From: Thermaceae bacterium
GTDB lineage: Bacteria; Deinococcota; Deinococci; Deinococcales; Marinithermaceae
NCBI GenBank assembly: GCA_026989475.1
Contig: JALSJG010000247.1
Location: 1-9,418 of the forward strand
Length of the DNA: 9,418 nt
Direction of reading: 5' to 3'
Shown: positions 1 to 5,487 of the stretch, piece after piece
Layout of the letters: every line of letters starts with the position of its first letter
Numbering within the stretch: the first letter of the stretch is position 1
Translations under genes and position numbers: made by a program
Notes under the pieces: generated by a model
What the model was told of the DNA's origin: nothing
Database searches by the model: none
Seen by the model: the letters and a program-made list of their open reading frames with translations, nothing else

Positions 1-129
1 CTCTACCTGGTCGAGCCCGAGGACCCGCCCCAAAAAGCCCGGGGCTACGCCTACTTCCATGACCTTAAGCGGGCGCTTCGCTACTCCACCCGGGCCCAAG
101 GCGGTACCAGCACGAACCAGACCCGGTAA
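1..129 (+). CDS. 3' end of an unidentified protein gene (partial)
   Basis: Frame 1 is open from the left edge to a TAA at 127-129 and encodes the last 42 residues of a protein that starts outside the window. About 35 of 42 codons end in G or C, which fits real coding sequence in this genome. The tail is rich in charged and aromatic residues (for example GYAYFHDLKRALRY) and has no membrane segment. I do not recognise a family. The last 49 bases overlap the 3' end of the DUF3048 gene on the opposite strand, so the two genes converge and overlap. The final residues (about AQGGTSTNQTR) look like a non-conserved extension, so an ancestral stop may have been lost. The evidence is limited to frame openness, codon use and the clean stop. 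Confidence 0.5.
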   Translation, partial: LYLVEPEDPPQKARGYAYFHDLKRALRYSTRAQGGTSTNQTR

Positions 130-1685
130 GGGGTGAGGTCGAGGGCCTCGCCCCCGGCGTCCTCGAGCACGAACCCGCCCTCGGCGAGCCGCCAGCGCAC
201 CGGAAGGTAGCGGCCCTTCAGGTAAAGCGCCCCCTCGCCCTGGGTGAGCTCGAGAGCAAGCCTCCCCGCCTCGTCCCGTACCCCGGCCTTCACGTGAAGT
301 ACCGCCACCGCGTCCACCCGGACCGCGGCGGGCTTCTGGTTGCGCAACCAGCGGTAGCTCCCTTCCCGGTACACAAAGGCGCTTTGGTAGTCCGGGGCGA
401 ACCGCACCGCGACCCGCTCCCCCGGGGGGGCGTCCTCAGGGGGCAGGTAGGCCGCGCCCTTTTGCACCCGCGCCCGGTCGAGCCCAAGCCGCCTAAGCTC
501 GGCCCGTACCTTGCCGAGGTCGGCGTAGGCGTTGTGGGGAGGGCGCCGGTCCCGTGTGCGGACGAAGCGGGCCCGGTCGTAAAGGCCGTCGAAGGTGACG
601 TAGCCCCCCTCCTCGATCCGCCTCTGGGCAAGGGGGCTGCCCCCGACGTGGACCAAGAAAGCCTGGAGGGCGTCCACCAGGTCGAGCATGTAAAGCCGCG
701 CGCTCCGCACCGGGCCCACGAGACCCTCCTCACCCCCACGGGTTTCGAAGAGCAACCGGGTGACCCCGCCCTCCACCGGAACCTCGTAGATGCTCCGGGC
801 GAGGGCAAAGCCCCGCTGGGGAAAAGCCGCCGGGGCGTTGTCCACCGAGACCAGGAGGGGCGTCGCCAGACGCACCGTGTAGTGGGCGGCCCCCTTCCCC
901 AAAGCGGCGCCCCGCGCGGGGCCCGGCTGGGGGGTTGGCGGAGCGGGACCGGGAAGCGTCGGCGTCGGAGGCAGGGCCGGGGGTTCGGGCCCGGCCGCCC
1001 GGGGCAGGGGCTCCGGGGCTGGGGGTCCCGGCTCGGGGAGCACGGGTCCCTCGCCCTCGGGAGCGAAGGGGGCCGGAGGGGTCCCAGCCGCCTCCCCTCG
1101 AGGCCCGGGCGGACCCGGCGCCACCGCCTCAGCCGGCCCGGGCACCCCGGGGGCAGGGGCTGCCTGAGGCACGGGCGGGGGCGGGGCCGCCTCGGTCGGG
1201 GCGGGCGCCTCGGGGGTGGCCAAGGGCGCGGGCGGAGCGGGGGCCGCTTCCAAAGGGGCAGGCGCCTCGGGCGCCCGGGGAACGAGGGGCGGCCCCTCCG
1301 GGGCGGTGGGGGTGGGCGGCGCCTTGGCCTTGGGCAAAGCCGGGGCCGACTCGGCGCGGGGGGCGGGAGCGGGCTTCGGTTTCGGCTCTGCCACGGGCCG
1401 GGCCTTGGGTTTTGGCTTCGGCTGAGTCCTGGGCTTGGGTGGGCTCGGCGCCTTGGGCGCGGGCCGCGTCACCCGGGGGGCGGGGGTCTCCTTCGGTCGG
1501 GGTGGCGGGGGCGGCGGAAGGTTCTGCCCCCCGGGCCCGAACTCCACCAGCAAATACCCGCTCGCCCCCGGGGGCTCGACCGGCGGGCTCCAGACCAGGA
1601 TCAGAAAGAAAAGGGTCAAAAGACCCGTGGAAAAAAGCGCGAGCAAGAGCGCCCGGCGTTTTTTCCGGCGTTCGTCCCGACTCAT
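81..1685 (-). CDS. TonB-like envelope protein: TM anchor, long proline-rich linker, C-terminal DUF3048 domain
   Basis: The protein has 534 residues. A basic N-terminus (RDERRKKRR) leads into one membrane helix at about 11-32. A Pro/Ala/Lys/Glu-rich linker follows at about 56-257, with a KPKPK-type stretch near 83-106 as in TonB. The globular part at about 274-534 is not the TonB C-terminal fold. It carries DUF3048/YerB hallmarks: VSVDNAPAAFPQ (279-290), IYEVPVEGGVTRLLF (299-313), GPVRSAR (324-330), HVGGSP (346-351) and RPPHNAY (381-387), with the C-terminal DUF3048 half at about 425-530. YerB-type proteins are extracytoplasmic and their biochemical role is not settled. The ATG at 1685 overlaps the exbD stop (ATGA, 1682-1685), so translation is probably coupled and the product probably works with ExbB/ExbD. 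By analogy with TonB/TolA it may pass proton-motive-force energy to a partner in the periplasm; that role is inference. The TAG stop lies within the convergent upstream gene. Confidence 0.88.
   Translation of the reverse strand: MSRDERRKKRRALLLALFSTGLLTLFFLILVWSPPVEPPGASGYLLVEFGPGGQNLPPPPPPRPKETPAPRVTRPAPKAPSPPKPRTQPKPKPKARPVAEPKPKPAPAPRAESAPALPKAKAPPTPTAPEGPPLVPRAPEAPAPLEAAPAPPAPLATPEAPAPTEAAPPPPVPQAAPAPGVPGPAEAVAPGPPGPRGEAAGTPPAPFAPEGEGPVLPEPGPPAPEPLPRAAGPEPPALPPTPTLPGPAPPTPQPGPARGAALGKGAAHYTVRLATPLLVSVDNAPAAFPQRGFALARSIYEVPVEGGVTRLLFETRGGEEGLVGPVRSARLYMLDLVDALQAFLVHVGGSPLAQRRIEEGGYVTFDGLYDRARFVRTRDRRPPHNAYADLGKVRAELRRLGLDRARVQKGAAYLPPEDAPPGERVAVRFAPDYQSAFVYREGSYRWLRNQKPAAVRVDAVAVLHVKAGVRDEAGRLALELTQGEGALYLKGRYLPVRWRLAEGGFVLEDAGGEALDLTPYRVWFVLVPPWARVE
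915..1520 (-). repeat. Low-complexity region coding the proline-rich linker
   Basis: This stretch encodes about residues 56-257 of the DUF3048 protein, almost entirely P, A, G, E, K, T and V in short irregular PAP, PPAP and KPKP units. The first part (to about residue 125) is basic and the rest is more acidic. The low-complexity GC-rich DNA leaves long reading frames open on the other strand. At roughly 200 residues the linker is much longer than the Pro-rich segment of E. coli TonB, which would allow a wide reach across the periplasm (inference). Confidence 0.85.
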
Positions 1686-2077
1686 GGCACGACGGCGATC
1701 GCCACCTTCTTGGCCCCCGCCTGGCGGATCAGGTCCATCACCTCCACCACCCGTCCGTGGGGCACCTTGGCGTCGGCGCGAAGCACCACCAGGCCGCGGG
1801 CATCCCCGCTCAGGCGGGACTGGAGGGCAGCGAAGAGGGCGGCGTCGGTGAGCCGACGGTTGCCCAGGTAAGCCTGCCCCTTGGTGTCGAGGACCACGGT
1901 GGGCACGTCCCGGGGTTCCTCGACCCCGGTCTGGGCGCTGGGAAGCTCGACGGGCAGGCCGGTCTCCGGGGTGATGAAGGTGGAGCTCACCATGAAGAAG
2001 ATCACCAGGAGGAAGACGATGTCCACGAAGGGGGCGAGGTTAAGCTCGGGCCGGGGCCTAAGCCGGCTTCGACGCAT
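1682..2077 (-). CDS. exbD: ExbD/TolR-family biopolymer transport protein
   Basis: The protein has 131 residues, the usual size for the family. A short basic cytoplasmic N-terminus (RRSRLRPRPELNLAP) is followed by one membrane helix at about 16-33. It carries the conserved acidic residue Asp19 in PFVDIVFLLVIFFMV, which in ExbD/TolR is the proton-translocating residue. The remainder (about 36-131) is the periplasmic ExbD/TolR domain, with the typical LPVELPSA segment after the helix and VVLRADAKVPHGRVVEVMD near the end. ExbD works with ExbB in the inner membrane to convert proton motive force into movement of a TonB-like partner. The ATG at 2077 is preceded by a GAGGTGG Shine-Dalgarno sequence. 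The gene starts 20 bases inside the exbB 3' end and overlaps the downstream DUF3048 gene by four bases. ExbD and TolR cannot be separated by sequence alone here. Confidence 0.93.
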   Translation of the reverse strand: MRRSRLRPRPELNLAPFVDIVFLLVIFFMVSSTFITPETGLPVELPSAQTGVEEPRDVPTVVLDTKGQAYLGNRRLTDAALFAALQSRLSGDARGLVVLRADAKVPHGRVVEVMDLIRQAGAKKVAIAVVP

Positions 2078-2678
2078 GGTCCACCTCGGCGAGCACCCCC
2101 AAAAGCTCCTCCCGCCGCTGCTCGAGCTCGGTCAGGATATCCTCCACCCGCCCAGCCAGGTAGTGGTGGGCAAAAAGCGCGGGGATCCCCACCACCAGCC
2201 CACCCGCGGTGGTAAAGAGCGCCTCCCCGATTCCCCCGGCGAGCAGCCGGGCGGTGGTCTGCCCCTGGGCGGCGAGTACGTTAAAGGCGTGGATCATGCC
2301 GGTCACGGTCCCGAGCAGGCCGAAAAGCGGCGCCACCTGGGCGGTGACCCCGAGCACCCCGAGCCCCCGGGACAGCCGGACCTCTTCCTCTAGCAGCGCC
2401 GCCTTCAAGGCGGCGTCGACCGCCGCCACCCCGTAGGGCACCCGGGGGAGCCCCGCGAGCAGGAAGCGTCCGAGCGCCCCCCCGTGGGCCCGAGCGGCCT
2501 CGAGGGCGGCCTCGAGCTGCCCCCGCCTAAGCGCCGCCTCTACCTCGCGCATCAGCCGCTCGCCGCCCACCCGTTCCCGGCGCAGGGTGAGGTAGCGCTC
2601 GAAGAAGACGTAGGCAGCGTACAGGGTGAGCAGCAAGAGGACGACGAGAACCCATCCTCCCTGTTGCACCTTGAGCAT
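2058..2678 (-). CDS. exbB: MotA/TolQ/ExbB-family proton channel protein
   Basis: From the ATG at 2678 the protein has 206 residues. Three membrane segments are visible at about 8-26, 106-131 and 148-170, with a cytoplasmic stretch (about 30-100) between the first two, as in ExbB/TolQ. Family motifs are LFGLLGTVTGMIHAFN (118-133) and GGIGEALFTTAGGLVVGIPAL (148-168). ExbB forms the multimeric collar around ExbD and is required for proton flow. It is the first gene of the exbB-exbD-DUF3048 operon. The frame stays open upstream to 2726, but that would run into mqnE. The ATG at 2678 sits six bases after a TATCGT -10-like element, which suits leaderless initiation. An in-frame GTG at 2669, about 10 bases after AGGAG, is a second candidate. 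Confidence 0.92.
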   Translation of the reverse strand: MLKVQQGGWVLVVLLLLTLYAAYVFFERYLTLRRERVGGERLMREVEAALRRGQLEAALEAARAHGGALGRFLLAGLPRVPYGVAAVDAALKAALLEEEVRLSRGLGVLGVTAQVAPLFGLLGTVTGMIHAFNVLAAQGQTTARLLAGGIGEALFTTAGGLVVGIPALFAHHYLAGRVEDILTELEQRREELLGVLAEVDHASKPA

Positions 2679-2683
2679 GCTCC

Positions 2684-2689
2684 TACGAT
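2684..2689 (+). promoter_or_regulatory. Candidate -10 element of the mqnE-mqnA operon
   Basis: TACGAT on the + strand matches TATAAT at four of six positions. The only -35-like hexamer nearby is TTGCAC at 2664-2669, with a short 14-base spacer. A start of transcription near 2696 would leave a leader of about 60 bases before the preferred GTG start of mqnE. The element overlaps the opposite-strand exbB candidate almost completely. Confidence 0.35.
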
Positions 2690-2690
2690 A
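2685..2690 (-). promoter_or_regulatory. Candidate -10 element of the exbB operon (TANNNT, leaderless type)
   Basis: Read on the minus strand, TATCGT is followed by six bases and then the exbB ATG at 2678. This spacing matches the TANNNT-start arrangement reported for leaderless genes in Deinococcus and Thermus. The best -35-like match is weak (TTTCGT at 2713-2708, 17-base spacer). It overlaps the mqnE -10 candidate on the other strand. Confidence 0.45.
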
Positions 2691-2730
2691 CCCCCCGAGG
2701 CATGAGAACGAAATCAACCCTTGCACGCAA

Positions 2731-2755
2731 GTCCCTAAGGGGCGAGGATAGGGAC
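2731..2755 (+). promoter_or_regulatory. Hairpin with Shine-Dalgarno in the loop, just before the mqnE GTG start
   Basis: GTCCCTA at 2731-2737 and TAGGGAC at 2749-2755 form a perfect seven-base-pair stem. The 11-base loop contains GAGGA (2744-2748), placed seven bases before the GTG at 2756. The 3' arm of the stem ends directly at the start codon, so folding could affect initiation. Any regulatory role is inference. Confidence 0.4.
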
Positions 2756-3874
2756 GTGCGCTGGCTCCGCGACCCCACCTTGCTACCGGTAGCCGAAAAA
2801 GTACTCGCCGGGGAGCGCATCACCCCCGAGGAGGGACTCCGGCTCTATCAAACCCAAGACCTACCCGCGCTCCTTCGCCTCGCCCACGCGGTCCGGACCC
2901 GAAAGACCGGGGACAAGGTTTACTTCGTCCACTCCCTGCGCTTTTCCCAGACCAACATCTGCTACGTCGGCTGCAAGTTCTGCGCCTTCGCCCGGCGCTT
3001 CGGCGAGGAAGGCGCCTGGGACTACGAGGTCGAGGAGGCCCTGGACTGGATCGCCGCGCGCTACCAGCCGGGCATGACCGAGATCCATATCGCCTCCGGG
3101 CACCACCCGAAAAGGCCCCTCTCCTACTACGTGGAGCTCCTTTCCGGGATCAAAGCGCGCTTTCCCTCGCTTCAGATCAAGGCCTTCACCGCCGCCGAGA
3201 TCGCCCACATCGCCAAGGTGGCGAAGAGCGACGTCGAGACCGTACTCCAAACCCTCAAGGACGCCGGATTGGTCATGCTCCCCGGGGGCGGGGCCGAGAT
3301 CTTCGCCGAGCGAGTGCGCAAGATCATCGCCCCCGCCAAGATCAAGGCCGAGGTCTGGCTCGAGGTGCACCGCACCGCCCACCAGCTCGGCATCCCCACC
3401 AACGCCACCATGCTCTACGGCCACGTAGAAACCCCGGTGGAGCGGATCGACCACATGGATCGCCTGCGCCAGCTCCAAGACGAGACCGGAGGTTTTGTGA
3501 GCTTCATTCCCCTCGCCTTCCAGCCCGACGGGAACCCCCTCGCCCGCGAGCTCGGCAAGACCGAGCCCCCGGACGCCGTGGACGACCTCAAGAACCTGGC
3601 GGTGGCCCGGATCTTCCTCGATAACTTCCCCCACATCAAGGGCTACTGGGCGACGATCACCCCGGAGATCGCCCAGGTCTCGCTGGACTGGGGGGTCTCC
3701 GACATCGACGGCACCCTGGTGGAGGAGAAGATCGTCCACATGGCCGGGGCCCGATCCCCCGAGGGGCTTTCGAAAGAAGCCCTGGTGGATCTGATCCGGC
3801 GGGCCGGTTACCGGCCGGTGGAACGGGACGCCCTCTACCGGGAGATTCGCGAGTACCCCGCCGAGGCGGCATGA
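2756..3874 (+). CDS. mqnE: Aminodeoxyfutalosine synthase (radical SAM, menaquinone pathway)
   Basis: MqnE joins the MqnA product, 3-[(1-carboxyvinyl)oxy]benzoate, to the adenosyl part of SAM, giving aminodeoxyfutalosine in the cytoplasm. From GTG 2756 the protein has 372 residues. The radical SAM CX3CX2C cluster is in ICYVGCKFCAF (Cys69, 73, 76). Other family blocks are EIHIASGHHP, PGGGAEIF, EVWLEVHRTAHQLG, TNATMLYGHVE and LQDETGGFVSFIPLAFQP, which separate MqnE from the related cyclase MqnC. The frame also has an ATG at 2702, but that site has only a GAGG one base away and would add 18 residues upstream of the conserved start. GTG 2756 has GAGGA at a seven-base spacing and begins MRWLRDP, as expected for the family. 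The gene overlaps mqnA by ATGA at 3871-3874. Confidence 0.93.
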   Translation: MRWLRDPTLLPVAEKVLAGERITPEEGLRLYQTQDLPALLRLAHAVRTRKTGDKVYFVHSLRFSQTNICYVGCKFCAFARRFGEEGAWDYEVEEALDWIAARYQPGMTEIHIASGHHPKRPLSYYVELLSGIKARFPSLQIKAFTAAEIAHIAKVAKSDVETVLQTLKDAGLVMLPGGGAEIFAERVRKIIAPAKIKAEVWLEVHRTAHQLGIPTNATMLYGHVETPVERIDHMDRLRQLQDETGGFVSFIPLAFQPDGNPLARELGKTEPPDAVDDLKNLAVARIFLDNFPHIKGYWATITPEIAQVSLDWGVSDIDGTLVEEKIVHMAGARSPEGLSKEALVDLIRRAGYRPVERDALYREIREYPAEAA

Positions 3875-4647
3875 GCTACCGGGTGGGCCTGCCCCCCTAC
3901 GCCAACGTAGCGCCCTTGAACCACTTCCTAAAGCCCAAGGGGTTTTCCCTCCTGCATGCGGTTCCTACCGAGCTTAACCGGGCGCTGCTTTCGGGTGAGC
4001 TCGAGCTCAGCCTGGTCTCCTCGGTCTTCTACCTCGAGCACAAGGACCGCCTCGCCCTCCTCCCCGACTTCGCCGTGGCCGTGCTGGGCCGGGTCTACTC
4101 GGTGAACCTCTTTTCCAAGGTGCCCTTCGAGGAGGTGGAAAAGGTCGCCCTTACCACCGAGAGCGCTACCTCGGTCCGGCTTTTAAAGCTCCTCCTTGGC
4201 GAGGATCGGGCCTACCGGAGGGAGGAAGGGGGGCTTGAGCTCCTTGCGCGCTACGACGGCGTCTTGCTCATCGGCGACCGGGCGATCCGGGCCTACGCCG
4301 ACCTGCTCGAGGCACTCCCCGAGAGCGTCCACGACCTCCCCGAGTGCCCCCGGGGCGTCTACGTCACCGACCTGGCCGAGGCCTGGTACCGGCGCACCCG
4401 GCTTCCCTTCGTCTTCGCGGTCTGGGCCCACCCCAAGGAGGCCCCGCCGCCCCCCGAAGTCCTCGCCGAGCTGCGCCGGGCCCGGCGGGAGGGGCTTTCC
4501 CGCCTCGGGGAGGTGGCCCGGGCGGAGGCCGACCGGCTCGGGGTCGCCTGGCCGCTTCTCCTCCACTACCTCTGGAACTTCCGCTACCACTTCGAGGCCC
4601 CGGACCGCGAGGGGCTTGTTGCTTTCGAGCGCGCGATCAGGGGCTAG
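3871..4647 (+). CDS. mqnA: Chorismate dehydratase (menaquinone pathway, first step)
   Basis: The protein has 258 residues, near the usual family size. MqnA removes water from chorismate to give 3-[(1-carboxyvinyl)oxy]benzoate, the substrate of the neighbouring MqnE. It has the two-lobed periplasmic-binding-protein fold but no signal peptide, so it is a cytoplasmic enzyme. Visible family signatures are the N-terminal YRVGLPPYANVAPLNHFL (3-20), with Asn12 and Asn17 in the active-site loop region, PTELNRALLSGELELSLVSS (32-51), LTTESATSVRLLKLLL (94-109), LIGDRAI (133-139) and the late RLPFVFAVWA (177-186). Translation starts in the mqnE stop codon (ATGA), so the two pathway enzymes are probably coupled. 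The TAG stop at 4645-4647 shares the palindrome CTAG with the stop of the convergent thioredoxin gene. Confidence 0.93.
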   Translation: MSYRVGLPPYANVAPLNHFLKPKGFSLLHAVPTELNRALLSGELELSLVSSVFYLEHKDRLALLPDFAVAVLGRVYSVNLFSKVPFEEVEKVALTTESATSVRLLKLLLGEDRAYRREEGGLELLARYDGVLLIGDRAIRAYADLLEALPESVHDLPECPRGVYVTDLAEAWYRRTRLPFVFAVWAHPKEAPPPPEVLAELRRARREGLSRLGEVARAEADRLGVAWPLLLHYLWNFRYHFEAPDREGLVAFERAIRG

Positions 4648-5447
4648 CGGATCTTCCTCAGGTAGTCCTCGAGGCTGGCCCGGGAGAGCTCCCCGAGGTG
4701 CCGGGCCACCGCGACGCCCTCGGCGTTAAAGAAGACCGTGGTCGGCAACGCCACCACCCGAAGCCGCCGGACCAGACGGTTTTCGGGGTCGAGGATAACG
4801 TTCGGGAGGCTGAGCCCCTCGCGCTTCAAGAAGGCCCGGACGGTCTCGGCGTTCTCGCCGCTATTCGCGAAAACGAAGACGACGTCCTCGCTCTTTTGGG
4901 CAAACTCGGCGAGCAAGGGCATCTCCCGCCGGCAGGGCGGGCACCAGCTGGCCCAGACGTTCAATACCACCGGCCGCCCGGCGAACTCGGCGAGGGAGAC
5001 CACCGCCCCCTCGGGGGTGGAGAAGGCCCAGCCCGGCAGGCGCTCGCTCTCCCTCGCCTGCTGGGCGAGGAGCAAAAATAGCGCCGCCGCCACCGCCCCA
5101 CCCACCAGGGCCGGCGGAAGCGCCAGATAGATTCGAAGCCTGGCCCGCCGGAAAAAGTAGAGGGTATAGAGGGCGCCAGTCAGAATCCCGGCGAGCGGGG
5201 AGAAGCCCCCTTGCCAGAAGTAGAGCACGCTCAAGGGGTCGGCGGCATACGCGCCCAGGTGGCCAAGGACATAGCCCACCCGGGCGCCGACGAGCCCTAC
5301 CAGCACCGCGTTCCAGGCCCAGTTCGAGAGCGCCTTCGGTCCCCTTCGCGCGAGCACCTCGGCGGCGAGCACAAAGCCAAGAAGGGCGAGCGCGACGAAG
5401 GCGCGGGTCAGGGGAACCACGAAGGGGCCGAGCTTGATCGCTTCCAC
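4644..5447 (-). CDS. Membrane-anchored thioredoxin (TlpA-like) with a degenerate Lgt-like N-terminal domain
   Basis: The protein has 267 residues and two parts. Residues 1-130 contain about four hydrophobic segments. Residues 46-91 resemble Lgt: VGARVGYVLGH, then DPLSVLYFWQGGFSPLAGILTG, compared with Lgt GRIGYVLF and DPL..W.GGMSFHGG. The Lgt histidine of the FHGG motif is replaced (PLAG) and the second half of Lgt is absent, so acyltransferase activity is unlikely. Residues 136-267 form a TlpA/ResA-type thioredoxin fold with WASWCPPCR (Cys169, Cys172), a cis-proline in ALPTTVFF (Pro235) and a typical C-terminal GELSRASLEDYLRK. The likely role is thiol-disulfide exchange outside the cytoplasmic membrane, such as cytochrome c maturation; the substrate is unknown. 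The start is GTG at 5447, with a TAGCCT six bases upstream. It lies 40 bases after pilC and may share its transcript. Confidence 0.85.
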   Translation of the reverse strand: MEAIKLGPFVVPLTRAFVALALLGFVLAAEVLARRGPKALSNWAWNAVLVGLVGARVGYVLGHLGAYAADPLSVLYFWQGGFSPLAGILTGALYTLYFFRRARLRIYLALPPALVGGAVAAALFLLLAQQARESERLPGWAFSTPEGAVVSLAEFAGRPVVLNVWASWCPPCRREMPLLAEFAQKSEDVVFVFANSGENAETVRAFLKREGLSLPNVILDPENRLVRRLRVVALPTTVFFNAEGVAVARHLGELSRASLEDYLRKIR

Positions 5448-5487
5448 GCCCCGAGGCTAGCGGGCGGCGATGAAGGCGGCGTGAAGC

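Noticed and set aside
81..1685. Naming the DUF3048 protein simply TonB
   Set aside because: Only the N-terminal layout is TonB-like. The folded domain carries DUF3048 motifs, so the name tonB would mislead.
294..1871. Long + strand open frame (over 500 codons) rich in Arg and Gly
   Set aside because: It is antisense to the DUF3048 protein and exbD. The Pro/Ala codons of the linker create stop-free Gly/Arg/Ala frames on the other strand, and no domain is recognisable.
2679..2726. Upstream extension of exbB to 2726
   Set aside because: The extra 16 residues (starting MQGLISF) run into the mqnE leader, lie upstream of the likely promoter and do not look like an ExbB N-terminus.
2861..3739. Long minus-strand frame opposite mqnE
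   Set aside because: It mirrors a well-supported radical SAM gene. Its composition is that of a reverse-frame shadow (V, G, D, L-rich) and it has no family motif.
3802..3816. Inverted repeat GGCCGG-tta-CCGGCC in mqnE
   Set aside because: It lies inside conserved coding sequence and fits the codons for Ala-Gly-Tyr-Arg-Pro. A chance palindrome in GC-rich DNA is the simpler explanation.
4344..5081. + strand frame spanning the mqnA end and the thioredoxin gene
   Set aside because: It crosses two secure genes in other frames and has random-like Pro/Gly/Arg content.
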